Positions 1-13,371 of a stretch of DNA of 64,000 bases are shown here, piece by piece. The stretch covers positions 89,839,333 to 89,903,332 of the forward strand of contig OV884013.1 in NCBI GenBank assembly GCA_930367205.1, given 5' to 3'. The translations under genes were made by a program, and so were the position numbers. Source of the stretch: Acanthosoma haemorrhoidale (taxonomy: Eukaryota > Arthropoda > Insecta > Hemiptera > Acanthosomatidae). The notes under the pieces are model-generated. The model ran no database searches and was not told where the DNA came from. It saw only the letters and a list, made by a program, of their open reading frames with translations. How positions within the stretch are numbered: the stretch's first letter is position 1; each line of letters opens with the position of its first letter.

Positions 1-1953
1 GTTTCCTGGCCCTTGAGTGAAATTATACATGTTTTTAAAATAAATAACTACAAACCCTTAAAAAATAACCAGCTCCTTTAGGAATCCTTTTTGCTATTTT
101 TATAAATCAAAAATGTTTGTAACTCCTTGACCCAACACATCACAGAGGATATTCTCATCTCTGGAATGAGCCCTAAATGACTTCAAATTTCAGCGGCACA
201 GAAGATAAAATATATGACACATTGGAAGGAGGTAAGTCATAATAAGTCACCACCATTTTCAGACATGACTCCACCCAAGCACATTTAAATAGTTGGGAAG
301 CAATTGAACAATGAAGTCTACATAGAAGTTTACCTGGGAATAAATGTTTCTACGCGGTCTATAAGTTAATAATTTTTGTCACCATCTCACCTTTCTGTTT
401 GAAATATCCATTAGGCTAATGTTGGTATACACTTGTGAGACCTGAATCTTAGCCTAGGAAACAGAGGATCTTTTGTGTGTCTGACTAGAAAAGAGCTAGA
501 GAAATATAATTTTTGGCCCAGCTGTGAGAAGGGAAATGGAGGGTAAGTACCAACGTGTGGGTGGCTCTCAGTGGGGAACCTGATGCTGTGTCATTCTTCA
601 AAATTTACTCAGTGAACTGGAACACAGGAAACTTAAAAAATAATAAAAATGATAAATAGGTGACAGAGATGAAAATCAATCTTGTTGGGCAACAGGGGAG
701 TAAGAAGGTGGCAAGCTAGAACATATATTGATAGCTACTTCTTGAAGAGGTTTGGACTATTAAATTAAGTAAATAAATCATTATTTTTTTTTTAAATTAC
801 TGATGATTTTATGCTTGCCTTGATATCAATTTTGGCTGGACTATATTCTAAAACAAATTCATGACAAGACAGCAGAAATTATTTAACATTTTCATGAAGC
901 ATTATTTTCAATATAAAACTTTTATAAGTATTTTAATCCAACTAGAAGAGGTAGATGAATTAAATTACAATTATAACATCCAGAATCGCATATTATATTG
1001 TTCCTAATTTTCATGTTTTATAATTGTCTAAGAATGTTGTCTAGATAAAATATTTATAATTGAATGTGAATTATTGATATAAGCAATATAACACAATGAA
1101 TACTACTGGATGAATGTTGGTTCGCAATTCCTTGCATGAGGCTAACAACCCTTATTGGTTAATAATAGTGTCAAATATTGGCCTAATCATCATAAGTTGA
1201 CCAATTAATTGGTTTATTGAACAATGGTTTCCATAAGTCAAGCTTTGTTATGAAACACCCTTTAATTTAAGTGCTTCACAGATTTTCAATGGAACCTATA
1301 GATTTTGATGTAGAATTGATACTGCTGTCCAATAAGTATTTTATTAAATCCAATCTGATTAAAAATAATCCATCACAGAAGCGGATAGTAAGAATCTCTT
1401 ACGATAATTGTTGATTAGCATACATAATATATATACAATCTATTATATTTATCAGTCTACAGCCATCATTTATTGTAGAAAATATTTAACTAATTGATGT
1501 GAAGACTTAGCCATTAATCCGAGTATCTATGAAACATGGACTGAGCACTGAATAATTTTGAAATCAAGATATTTAATTGAAAATTAAAAGTAAGATAATG
1601 AACTAATTTACGACGGAAGAGGTTTCTGTTAGAATGGCAAATGAGTATTTGTAACTGGATGTTCCTAACAAGCAAGTGTCGCCTCTGGCGAACACACCTC
1701 GAACTACCAGTTCTCCTGCTCTTCCCTAGGGAGTTAAGAATTAATTCTATTGTGGTACTTCAAAACATTTCTATTGAAAACTTTTAATTTATTTTCCTTT
1801 GCCTTATTTATTTTGTTCTAAACCTTTCAAACTTAAACGTTTAATTATTTCAAATGGATTGAATCAAATGAATCGACATAAGATGACTATCTATCCCCAT
1901 AATGGGTGTATTTAAACATTATGTTATGTCCTCCTTAACATAAATAATCTTTA
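1..1953. other. AT-rich stretch, nothing recognised
   Basis: Non-coding AT-rich sequence without long open frames, splice-flanked open blocks or obvious transposon motifs on either strand. Confidence 0.5.
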
Positions 1954-2322
1954 CAGTGGCGTACGTAGAGCTTTAAGATACAGGTGGTCCCCAATTGGCC
2001 GCCATTAGTCGTTATTAACAATTACTGATTACAAATAAATAAATACACAACTTTCTTTACTTTGTTTAAACAGATTGTACATTTAATGATAAAATGTAAG
2101 CTCTTTGTTCACTGATTAAGCTTATAAATGTCAACGTCAAGTCGGGCAGCCGTGGTCTGTTCGTTCTTTTGTTAAATTGCATATTTAATATAATAATTGA
2201 TTTTTTCCAATAAAACATTATATTGTTTCTATAATTTAGACGAAAATATAAATAAAATCGCCAATATATGTGTCGCCTGGGGTGGACCGGGCTCATGCCC
2301 CCCCCCTTTAGGTACGCAACTG
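1954..2322. mobile_element. hAT-like miniature inverted-repeat element
   Basis: The stretch begins CAGTGGCGTACGTAGAG and ends with the imperfect inverse; read from the other strand the right end is CAGTTGCGTACCTAAAG, so 13 of 17 bases agree. A CAGTGGCG-type terminus is typical of hAT-superfamily elements. The interior has no transposase, so it would be a non-autonomous copy. The 8-bp flanks (AATCTTTA and TACTTATA) match at only half their positions, so the target duplication is not confirmed. The minus-strand open frame that crosses the right end (2066-2431) has no recognisable domain. Confidence 0.5.
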
Positions 2323-2439
2323 TACTTATACTTCCAGAAATTCTTTCATATAGAAAAAAATAGGTTAGCGTAAATTTTGCCTTTTGCAATGACTTAAAAA
2401 TGAACGACTCCATGAATACTCCACCAAACACAAAAAAGC

Positions 2440-5167
2440 TTTAGGGGTGTAAACCTGACTTAGCTGTACTTCGTGGCGATTCATTCGGAGGGAGCCCCTG
2501 TCTTTAGCGTTTTAAATTATCAAAGAGGTCCCAGTTTTTACCTCTAGCCTTTACACCATGCTCGCCCGATATTGCGGCATCGGGTTTTTATTTATTCTGA
2601 TTGCTACGACATTTTCTAAGTGGCAAAAGTTTTGAAAATTTGGATGGTGTCCAAAATGCCGTCCCCAGATATTTATTGCTCAAAAACCAATTGATTACTA
2701 TCGATCCGGTATTGAAAATTTGCACACTAGATAAGATTGTTGATAACGAGGGTGAGCACATCATTGATTAATGTTAAATGCATCTGCTGTAATTTAATGT
2801 AAAAAAACGACATGACTGTTCGGTCCCCCTAATATAATTTATTTTTTTAAATGTATTTATGTTTGCATGCATTTAAATTATCCAATTAATCACTTTTTAT
2901 GAATAATATGTGAAAAGTTGAAAGGAGGCTGAAATCTTACTCCTCGCTGTAAACTACAATCTTAAAGCAATAAAGTTATATATATTTTTGTTTATAAATA
3001 AGACAAAGCAGAAACAAAAACGTTCCCTCAGAACTGCTAAATAATGCAACGCGGAGTAGTGGCATTTTTTCACTACACATCTAGGGCCGAGGCATGTGTG
3101 TGTGTGTGCATGTGGGAGAGGGCTGTAAAATATACGGAGAGCTTTATTGTCACCGGCGGGGGTTGATCTACGACTAGGGGCTGAAGTTTATTGGACCACG
3201 TCCGCCATGGGGCTGGCTTACATACAAACTATTTCCCCATAACCACCGCCGGTTCGTTATCCGGGCTGCTGGGGTTGGTCATCAAACATGATGGCCGAAA
3301 TGAGTGCAGCTAACATAACCTCAACACTAACGAAACATTGCTATGGTTTCATTCATTGCATATGTTTTAACAAGATTGGTGATTTTTTTTTATCTATTTC
3401 TTTATTTTTAGAAGTAAGCTTAGAACTTCAATTTACCTTCTTGTTACTTTTTTGGGGAAAAAGGGTCATCAGCCTAAACCACTCCACTTGTCACCACTAA
3501 GCTCACTATAAACGAAGTGCTAGTTTGTTTGAAGGAGGCCGAGAAGCACCCCACCACCGTCTTAGGCGTCGCTCTGAGTTAGCAGACAAGATTTTATATT
3601 GTTAACATGGCTACGAGATGAGTGTAAAATAATTTTGAATGGATTATAATGGTTACATAACTTCCAATCAAATAAAAAATTAAAAGAATTGATAAGAAGA
3701 AGCATTAGATATTTGGATAGCTGCAAAAAAAGGATTTTTTGTGTAAAGCAAGGCCATTTCCTTTTCAGAATGTGGTTCGGGTTGTCAAAAATATAGAAAA
3801 GAGAGAGCTTAAATGGATTCTCGTGTCTAGAAACTGACTGAGACTGAATTAGCTTTACTAGATTATTTAATTAAATTTGGAAGGATAGAAATATTTAAAT
3901 ATATTGAACTTTGGGAACATCAAAACTTTTGGCAGTGCACTAGAATGTCATTTTTGGACAACGTTTTGCGATGCATGCTTATAAGTAGTTTGCAATGTAA
4001 TGTCTCGATCTGATGTTAAGGAGTCGAAAAAGTAGCTAGTTAGCCTGTAGATAAGCGTTCCTGCAAGTTATTCGTCTAATGTTTTGAGACCGAGGTGCTT
4101 GACTTTGTTTTGTATGGTCGCATTTTGCTACTAACTCTTTGAAGAATAAGATGATTTGTTGAGAGTGAAAGTTCTATGCAAAAATTTTTACTTTCGTAAT
4201 TTTTTACTTTCCATTTCTTAATCCAAGGCTCAAAAAGTTGGAAAGCTTTTGTTATATGTTCAGCCCCGTCATGGGGAAGGTAGTGCAGAATTATTAGATA
4301 GCGTTAAGGAACAGAGGCCAGAGTGATGGCCGACTGTCGGGGCAAGACATAAACCCCTTTTTGATGTAGGCCGACCGATGTACCTACATTTGTTGGGATA
4401 TGCGTGGCTAAGTAACCCTCTCGCAAGATGGCTTGTAAGAGGATACACCATCACAAAGGGCGGTAAAGAAAAAAAGCTTCTGTTGAAGAGCGTTAGATTC
4501 GGTCTTTAACGAGAACATATATGCGTCGGGACGAGAATTTGCTAGACAGCCGTGGAGTCCTCCTAATGGGAGGTGGCAAGACGCTGCAAGACGATAGCAA
4601 TAGCAAGACGAGTCTTGTTGACGGGTTGAGACAATTGCTTTTGTCTTTGACCTCTTGGCTTTGAGGTTGTTTCTACATCAGATTGAAGAGATCGATGTAG
4701 ATTAGTAAGATTTAAGTTTGTAGCTAGTACAATAGACGTAATATGTTCATTTTGATTAAATAGTAAAATCAGTCATTCCTCCATAAAACATTTTGTCCAA
4801 AAAATTCTATTTAACCGTTGAATTTCTTCCATTTTGATCACCACGTTAATTTCTTAAGGTAAATTACTTTGTGTTTAGAATCAATTGGGACCAACAGTAA
4901 ATAAATTGAATATTTAAATAAGGTATAATTTTGTTCAACTTTACGCTAATGCAATACGCTCAAGATTTGAGAAATTATACCTCTCAGTAGTTGAATAGTT
5001 AGATGGCACCCCTAAACATTAAATAGTCTGATTATTCAACTAGAGCGTAACAGCGTTGTGTTTGTGTGTAATTCAGGTAAATAGATAAGATTCTAATAAT
5101 AGATAAATATCCTTAGAAAAGATACATCCTTTATTTATTGCCTTAGAGTTAGGGTACAGTTGTGTAT
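2440..5167. other. intergenic, no recognised feature
   Basis: Mixed AT-rich sequence with a few GC-richer patches, for example 3140-3280 and 4265-4460. None carries a recognisable protein or repeat signature. Short open frames here are fragmentary and lack domain motifs. Confidence 0.4.
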
Positions 5168-5291
5168 AGGATATATATATGTTATGGCTAGTGACAAGAC
5201 ATTGTTAAGCCTAATACCACAGGGCCTCATGTAAACAAACCCTTATAGATAAGGGTGAGAAGATAATAAAGTCAGTTAACAATCGTGCATA
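5168..5291 (+). repeat. dispersed repeat, left part, split by an LTR
   Basis: Shares GTTATGG, GACAAGACATTGTTAAGCC, the CCACAGGGCCT block and CAGTTAACAATCG with 11217-11340. The right half of the same repeat resumes at 5772 after the inserted LTR. The parent family is unknown. Confidence 0.6.
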
Positions 5292-5771
5292 ATAATAAAA
5301 TGCATGGGAGCCAATTAGTTATATGAGCCGGGGCACCAGCTGTCAGGCAGGTATAAGACCCAACCACCGGTAGATCCTCTCGGCTCTGTCAGGGAACAAA
5401 GTACCCACATCATTGGCTACTACAATAGCGATGCTTATTGGCTACTGACAAGGCCAGCTGGGTATTTAAGGCCGGGACGATTCAGTATGCCTCTCTCCGG
5501 TTCACACTTGGCTTTGTGGTCCGTACGGATTTCACCTACCCTGATACCGAGTGTGAATTCGTGGTCATTTCAAGACCACACAAACTACCTACACTACCTA
5601 CCCTATACCTCTTCTCCTGAACATGGTGCATTGTCGGGGCATATACCTATGAAAAATGGAGTCAGATAGTAAGACCGTCATGAAACGATTGTCCAGGTTA
5701 TAAACTCAAACAACCCTCACTTTGTTACTAGGGCTAGGGTGACCAGGCACTCCCCTCGTGACGACCCGACA
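5292..5771 (+). mobile_element. 5'-truncated gypsy-type LTR
   Basis: Homologous to the LTRs at 37840, 45153, 53960 and 56441. It shares the CTCTCCGGTTCACACT block, the ACCGAGTGTGAATTCGTGGTCA block, TGTCGGGGCA, ATGGAGTCAGATAGTA and the terminal CTCGTGACGACCCGACA. The usual TGTAGCGACCGC start is missing; homology begins near an AATAAAATG stretch. It interrupts the dispersed repeat whose second, uninterrupted copy is at 11217-11418, so it arrived later than that repeat. The small open frames across it are not conserved between copies and are not treated as genes. Confidence 0.75.
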
Positions 5772-5835
5772 TTACCATCCTTATTATCTCTTTTTTGATC
5801 GTCTACAGCCGGGAGACGATAACTTTTCTCTGTGT
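5772..5835 (+). repeat. dispersed repeat, right part
   Basis: Carries GATCGTCTACAGCCGGGAGA followed by CGATAACTT, as at 11380-11412. It is the continuation of the repeat begun at 5168. Confidence 0.6.
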
Positions 5836-6390
5836 TCAGAATTGAAGTATGTGATATTTACAAATGTAAAAGTTCTTTACATACCTACAATACATAAATA
5901 TATTACCTACATATAATATAGTTAATAACGGGTGTGTGGTATTTATCGCTTTTCTTTAAAGCAATAAAAGGCCGGTGGTGCAGTCCCACCGTATAAGCGA
6001 ACTCGTACGATCCATAGATACAGTATGTTTTTTCCGAAGTAAATTAAGGATAAAATATTATTATAATAATATACATTTATATAAAGAATGTTATAAATAT
6101 AACATGCAGAAAGTTTAGAGAATAGGTTTAAATAACTCGACTACTATCCCAGGGAAGGGTAGTTTTTGACTAGAACACTTAAAATTTTGGTGATCAGAAC
6201 ACTGTAATTCCTTGCAAGACCCCACGTCTTGGTAAATCCCCCCCCCCCCCCAAAAAAAATGTAGGAGAAAAAAAGGAGATATAATATACCCCTTAAACAA
6301 ATACTTCAAAACAAGTGTTAACAAAGAGTGGTTTCTTAGTTTTTTCCTTGGCCGAAGGCGAAACCAGGACTCTCTCACATTCCGATTTTT
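5836..6390. other. AT-rich spacer with a C14A8 run
   Basis: No gene seen. It contains a homopolymer pair, about 14 C (6238-6251) followed directly by 8 A, which would be prone to slippage. Confidence 0.5.
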
Positions 6391-6750
6391 TCGATAAGAT
6401 AGGCTAGTACGGCCAACAAAGCCTCAGTTGTCGATAAGATAGGCTAGTACGGCCAACAAAGCCTCAGTTGTCGATAAGATAGGCTAGTACGGCCAACAAA
6501 GCCTCAGTTGTCGATAAGATAGGCTAGTACGGCCAACAAAGCCTCAGTTGTCGATAAGATAGGCTAGTACGGCCAACAAAGCCTCAGTTGTCGATAAGAT
6601 AGGCTAGTACGGCCAACAAAGCCTCAGTTGTCGATAAGATAGGCTAGTACGGCCAACAAAGCCTCAGTTGTCGATAAGATAGGCTAGTACGGCCAATAAA
6701 GCCTCAGTTGTCGATAAGATAGGCTAGTACGGCCAACAAAGCCTCAGTTG
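6391..6750. repeat. minisatellite: nine tandem 40-bp units
   Basis: Nine uninterrupted units of exactly 40 bp start at 6391 and repeat every 40 bases to 6750. Each unit begins TCGATAAGATAGGCTAGTAC and ends GCCTCAGTTG. Eight units are identical; the eighth (6671-6710) differs by one C-to-T change at 6697. Within a unit AGGCT and AGCCT can pair around a 14-base loop, so each unit could form a small hairpin. The near-perfect homogeneity points to recent expansion or active gene conversion. Forty is not a multiple of three, so the array is not built as a protein repeat. Confidence 0.97.
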
Positions 6751-9600
6751 AAACACATATTTTTTTTCCTACAAGCTGGTCTACATTGAAGAAAACAATA
6801 AACAATAAAAGCATGCTGATTCAACAACAAGCTAAGAAGAGAATTAGCTAAAATTTGTACTTTGGATATAACGGACTATTTATTTGATATCAGTATCAAA
6901 ACATTTTGTATTAAGAAACAAATGCCTAAATGGAGAAAAATGTCGATGATGGCGAATTCTAGAATAATATAAATTATTCCAACTATGAGACTCCACGCCA
7001 GTGAACTGAAACCATTGTTTCACATAGTGGAGAACTCTATTCAATTACGTCATTTGCTTTTAATTAATTATTTAATGTCGCATTTATCAATGACCATTTA
7101 TGAATGCAAAATTGTAGACACCAGTTCAATGTACTGGTGCATTTCCATTGTACGTGGTAGGTAGAGGCACTTTTTTGTACACAAATTCTCCACACAACCT
7201 CCGTGTCATAAGAATAAGAAATCTCTATCTGGCATGTGTGTCTGGTGTGGCACTGGGGTCTCGACCGGCTTCTGGGGTGTCCTGCAGTTTGGAAGTCTAC
7301 CAATAATACAAGGTATCTTTTACCCATATAAAAACTAACATCTTATCATCCATTCTTAGAGCATTGTAGAGTCGAAGAATGAGTAAAATGTGAATATTAA
7401 GTCCCTTTATAACGATTTTCAAATCAAAACCAACCAGAAAAATCCAATAGGTAGGTATATGAATACATATTAGATTGCAATGATTTAAAAGTTAAAAAAA
7501 TATACAGTTACAATTTTACAAATTGCACAGCTGATAATGATTCCTTTTCGTTTAGAATCGCAACGATAAAAGTTGGTTGTAATAGATTAGTCTAATCTGG
7601 ACGCAGTGCGCCATGCTGGCTGCTAATACCGACAGCAGATTGGGTTGGCCTTTGTCACCCCAATTTCGGCCGAACATAATCCTGCTAAGTAATAGCCAAG
7701 CAGCTCCACTCTTAATCAGCATCTGGTGCGGCAAATCCTCCGCTATCCGATCCTCTGTCTCGTAAGTTCGTGCCCGCCCTCAGACAAACATTCCCCAACA
7801 GATTAGTCTGGCGGGCCACCGTTTGAACACGTTTGGATAGTTCCAATTACCTCCTTCTCGTTTCGCTCAGGTTGTGTTCATTCACGGTATAGCTTGACAG
7901 TGGGAAAGTATGGAGGTGTGAATGTATGCAAGGATACTTGATCGATAACATAAAAATATGTATATTTTTGCAATGATTGCAAGCAAAAAACAATATAAAA
8001 TAATAAATAATCAATTTGTACTGGTAGGATTTGCTTTAGCCCAATGGTCGAAGAAATGGCTAAGGACAATTTCATTTGATATTTTTTTTCATGTGGAATT
8101 TCATTTGCTAGGAATGGCTTCATCGTGTTTCCGCAGGTGGGTCAGTTTTAAGAAACTTCATTATTAGGATGGCAACTCTTGAGATATGGTTAGCTGAAAA
8201 ATGGTTTTATTGCGATTAAAAAATGACGGGTTTAGGTTGAATGAAGAGTTAGATGGTTGCCACCACGGCTCTATATGGTGGATTTTTGGTGTTGAAATCA
8301 AGAAATGTTGGAGCATCCGGCTATGAATATAGAGGTCAGAAAACCCAGCTCATGTGCAGATATGTTCCAATAACATGCCGTCCTCTCAACATTATCTAGA
8401 AGAGGTTGACAGATTAGAAATGTGATAGGTGTGGTTTGATAAGGTGAAATTATGGAGGTGAGAAAATGAAAAGATACTGATTCGGAAGAAATAGGAGGTA
8501 ATAAAATTATGAAGCTCGCATTGCATACACAGCAGTGGCAATCACTGATTGATGCATTGTAACTCAAGGTAAATCACTAAAAATTCTTTCCAGCTTCACA
8601 CTGCCAGCTTTCCTTCTTTTTAGGAAGGATGTTTACCCTAAGCTGGACAAAGCTCCAGCAAATTTCGATAGAACAATGCATGAAAAGAAAAAAGAAAATG
8701 CTAATTATTTTTATGTGTATTCAAGATCTGGGTGGACAGGGGTGAAAGCTGCCTTACTTATTTTTAAAAAGGTAAGAATAAAGAATGGATGTGCGTAAAA
8801 CCATGCTGTCAATTATAATCGGTGCCAAAGTTCGCATATTTAAAAGCGAGGCATGCTCGTTTCTCTGTTGTGTACATGTCCGTGCACGTGTTAGCGCGTA
8901 TTTGCCTGTTGCATCTGGGACAATTCGCGTAGATTTATGCCTTTCATAACTGAGTTACTACAGCAATAAAGATTTCTAAACAAGTTAGCTCATTGCTAGT
9001 TCTTGCGGTGGCACTATTCCATAGAGCACATTGCCTTGTGGTACTCGCCAGTTGTCGGTTAAGAAGTGATAAGAAATGGATGGAGTGGAAAAGGCCGAGA
9101 TGATCCCTGTCAGTGCCTAGAGGACACCTGTTATAGGGGACAATACAGTCAGGCGCAGGGCTGCTAGGCGGCCAATTATCGGATTGAGGGTCGGCCCTTC
9201 ACTGGACCAACCCCAGCAATAACCTAGCCGTCAGTCATTCTCCGGCCGGGGCAATTAATTTATGATTTTTTTTTTCTAAGCCATCTTTTTTTAAAAGTTG
9301 TTGTCATCGATTGCTCGCTCGGTCGAGACTGATTAAAGCCTTGTACGCGATAGACTGCCGTGATTTTCTCTGATTAACTTTTTTTATGGAGAGGATGATT
9401 CAGGAAAATATTATATAAAAATATTATTTAAATAAATACATAGTGTGACATTAGGATCAGCTCTAGACTAGGCGTTAACTCTTTATCTTAAATTAAGTTT
9501 TTTAATCGGATTCGCTACTTTTTTTATTCAAGTAGCTACTTATTTAGCTTATCTAGGTTAGAGGTTAAAGTAACTATTTTTATCTAATCATATAATAAGT
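6751..9600. other. intergenic, no recognised gene
   Basis: Mostly AT-rich. GC-richer non-coding patches occur at 7560-7860 and 9000-9250; the first contains the near-palindrome AGATTAGTCTAATCT. Short open frames, the longest on the minus strand at 7064-7327 and 8298-8567, have no recognisable domain. Confidence 0.4.
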
Positions 9601-9603
9601 AAT

Positions 9604-10345
9604 ATGATAGTACTGTTAGTGAGCCGTCTGTATAGCAATTAATCCCATTACACAGTTTATGTGGTTTGGTCTTTGTGTTTTCCGCACAGTATAAAACGTC
9701 TGTGTGTTTCTTAACTTGTAGGTCAGAGTGCATTGACAGCACCTCGTCCTCATCAATTCTTCTGAACAAGTTCCCATGTCCCATGTGAGTCATGACTTTG
9801 GATCTTGTTCCTGATTTCGCAAGTCTGTAAGCCACGTTCAAGGCTTGTGCTTCTACTTCTATGTGCAGTGGATTCAAGTTCAATAAGACTTCCATTGCAG
9901 CAGTAGGAGTTGTACTCATGGCACCAGTGATCATGAGACATGAAAGCCTCTGTAATTTGCCAAGCAAAGTTCTATTTTTACTAATACTACCTCTGTGCCA
10001 CCACACAATAGAGGCATAGAGCACCATTGGACTAACTGCTGCGGTATATAGCCAGAATAACTTGTTAGTGAAGATACAGAGATTTGTCTTCTGGGGATTG
10101 ATTTCTAAACCATTCTTTTCACACCAATCCCTCAAAAGATCCATCGATGCGGAAAGCAACTCAGAAATGGTTTCTGAGAACTTGCCCCCTATGAGCACAG
10201 CAATGTCATCAGCATATCCCTGTGCGTAGAACCCTGCAGAGTTTAGGTTTGTTAACAATGAGTCAACGACCAAAAACCACAGTAATGGAGATAACACCCC
10301 TCCCTGTGGACATCCTCCCACTGGCTTCATCCACAGTTTCATCCA
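9604..10345 (-). pseudogene. R1/I-like LINE reverse transcriptase fragment
   Basis: An open frame of about 250 codons shows GCPQGGVLSPLLW (RT motif B), GYADDIAVLIGG (motif C with the catalytic Asp pair), NGLEINPQKT, then the thumb region (AAVSPMVLYASIVWW) and the opening of an RNase H domain (CYTDGSL), where recognisable homology stops. The combination of this RT type with a downstream RNase H is typical of R1/I-group non-LTR retrotransposons. Between LCIFTNK and LFWLYTAAVSP the usual intervening residues are missing, which indicates an internal deletion. The copy lacks its endonuclease, the rest of RNase H and any poly(A) tail, so it is dead. The first residues (KLWMKP) are not RT-like and mark the 5' break. 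Confidence 0.85.
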
Positions 10346-10359
10346 CACACACACCTTCT

Positions 10360-11216
10360 ATGTTTATAACCCTAATTAAGAAAACTATTTACAATACTAC
10401 TTTGAACATAAACAGAATAAACTAATAAACACAAACCGAACGAATAAGAAATAAAACTAAATGCTAACATATAATTAAAATAAAACAATACATACCCATT
10501 TTATCCACCAGTAAATTATAGTGGATCCATGTTCCTTTTATAAACTACATACACCGTATCATTAACCTACTAAACTCTATAATTAATATTTAAATTCTCT
10601 TATATACAATATTGTTAGATTGAACACACCTTCTTCGAATCCAACCCATTTTTGCCTTCCACCGCAAAGATCACTTGTTTTTATCAATCGCCGATAGATG
10701 ACGAAGGTGGATTAGCAAGTTTGAACATCGCAGGTACAGACTCTCAATAGAAGTACACCTCTTATATAAAGCGATCATGACTCAATTTTCACACAGATTT
10801 AAAACGATTATATATCGCTGGCTATGGCCGTTAGCTCCACCGTACAGAAGGTAATATGCGAGTGATATAAGGCACCAAGACGTGAGCGCTGGCCTGTCAC
10901 TGAGGCACACCCTTTACGGCCTTAGACCTCACATAGGAAACGGAGTAATGATGATAAATCTGCGGATTAACAAGTTTCCTGCTTTACAACTTTGCAGGTC
11001 ATTAGTACAACTATCTGAAGCAGGACGTTCCCTCGGGAGATAAAGGCTTGTTTAAATAATTTGATCCTGGTAAAATGATGATAATCTCATTTACACTATA
11101 CTTTAGACAAAATTCACTATTTGTGGGCTCATGGTTAAGACGTTTTGACAAAGCAACTTCTTCAAAATTATTATTATTGTTTTCCCTCCTAGATGGGGTG
11201 TTTTTTTGCAAATATA
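10360..11216. other. AT-rich spacer, nothing recognised
   Basis: No conserved protein motif or repeat family seen. Confidence 0.4.
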
Positions 11217-11418
11217 TATATGAATATATGTTATGGCCAGTGGCAAGACATTGTTAAGCCTAACACCACAGGGCCTAATGTAAACAAAGCCTGGGTATTG
11301 ATAGAGGATGAGAACAAAATAAAGCCAGTTAACAATCGAACCTGTGTGCATTATTATCATCCATATTCCCTCTTTTTCTTTGATCGTCTACAGCCGGGAG
11401 ACGATAACTTCACGTAGC
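11217..11418 (+). repeat. dispersed repeat, uninterrupted copy
   Basis: About 200 bp, beginning near GTTATGGCCAGTGGCAAGAC and ending GAGACGATAACTT. It is the intact counterpart of the copy split by an LTR at 5168-5835. The outer bases GTTAT and ATAAC are inverted, which hints at a small LTR or inverted-repeat element, but no coding part is present. Confidence 0.6.
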
Positions 11419-13371
11419 CCCAGTGAAGAAGTGGTTAAATGGAATTTTATGACTTTTCGGAGCATGACTTTTAAAGTTTAAACATTTTGATGAACTGTGA
11501 ATCCGAAAGAAAAAAATCAGATAAAATACATTTTTTTTTTTTTAATTTGAAACCCTTATTCTGGTTTTAAATAACATCAAATGTTCGTGTCTTTTTAAAC
11601 TTTTCTTTAATAGGCTGGCAAGTGCTTCCGACAGCCCACGTCTGTCATTTTCAGGCACCACACTGCTGTGGCGTGTCTGTTCCAGGATGAGAGTGACTGT
11701 CGCCAATTAAAGAAAAGTTTTGAAAAAAAAACCAAACATTTGGTATAGTTCAAAACCTCTTCTAATCTAACACCTCATTCAATTTAAACTATTATGTTTA
11801 AAAACAAAGAATACAAAAGGAGCTAAAACCGCGATTAAAACATCTCAAGTATGGTATGAATCAATGAGTTGTGTTATGGCAACTGCTTTTGAATGTTCCT
11901 AAAAGTTACTTAATAAAACTTAAATTAATCAAGAGAGAGTAATTAGAAAGTTGTTTTCCTGCTTACTAATTGCTCTTTAAATAACTTTTTTCCTGCTAAT
12001 AAAATTGTAAACACTATGACTAACCAATTTTCTCCTCATCCTCATTATAAACCTTTTTTTCCGGTCTCAATTATAATGTTGGCCTATATGTACATATATT
12101 TTTTAATTCATATGTTTTTGTTTTTTTCTGAGTTTTGAATCCCTTTAACTTCAATTCCCTGTATATATTAGTCAATGGTATTTGTTTATTTTTAATTTTA
12201 TTTATTACATTTTAACAAAATTAGATACCCTATAATTAATCAAACTTCCTACAATATATGGCGTATTTAATAATTAAACTACTTTAAAAATGAACGTGGA
12301 TATTCAAGACTCTTTCACGGCTGAAATTATTTTCATTTTTTTCTTACTTAACAATTTAATTAAGAAAATTTATCTTTTAACGAATGCATAATACTAAAAC
12401 TTGATGCGATTTCATAATTTTAAAATTAAACTCTAGTTGAATTATACAATGAAATATAGTAACATTTTTGGTTCAAACTGTAGCGTGGACACGTATTGGT
12501 TACTTATTCAAGTAATTATAAATAGTCACTAATTCGATGTGTTGACCGAACAGACGATAATTCCAAATTCAAATGGTCCCTTGGTTGGATGTCAGTTTGC
12601 TGCAATATTTTCTCTATTTGGGTATTGGCAATAATCAACATTTATATGTGTATATAACATGTAGTTCCCCGGAGGGATTACACCAATTTTATTGTATTAT
12701 TTTATTATCTGTCAAAATAAATTATATAGAATCATGGTAACGAAATAGGCATGGTTATTATCCTTAGGTTAATTGATTCTATATTCTAATCTCAAACTGG
12801 AGTAAATATTCAACTAAGATGCTGATCAAAATGATCCAACCTTTACAATTTATTGGTGTTGTCTGATGTAGGTTTAGGGGCGAGGTCTTCTTGAAGGGTT
12901 TTTGAATGGACCGCTGAATTCTTGACCGAGGTCAATTGCTTACTCGATGGCTGGCGTACGATATCCAGAGAATCACCCCGTCGATGGGCGAGGCAGGTCA
13001 GGTTGAAGTAGACCTAGACTCATCCAACCTGAAGGTAGGAAATGACAGACTAAAGTAGATTGGGACTAGAGTATGATTGACTTATTTAAAGAAACGTAGA
13101 AAACGTTCTGTTCAGATTTTTGAGAGGAACTCCGGTAGCAACTAAGACGTTACAAATTGCGACTAAAAAGTTACGATTGTCTCCTATTTCCGTCAATAAA
13201 GATTGGATTTTTGGAATGTTGTTGAATTTTGTACCAGTATTGTTTAATATCAATATCTTGAGATGGGTTGATCGAATGTATAAAGATGGTCATGAAGTTA
13301 TCATCCATTTCTGTTAGGCCTGCTTTTTTCCGTTTCTAGTCGTCTTATTGTGACCGTCGGTGCCGAGAACC
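11419..13371. other. AT-rich intergenic stretch
   Basis: No gene recognised. A somewhat GC-richer interval (12860-13080) has no open frame of interest. Confidence 0.4.

Noticed and set aside
2066..2431. 121-codon minus-strand frame as a gene
   Set aside because: It crosses the right end of the hAT-like element, includes a poly-C tract and has no recognisable domain.
6391..6750. CRISPR-like array
   Set aside because: The 40-bp units abut directly with no variable spacers; it is a minisatellite in a eukaryotic genome.
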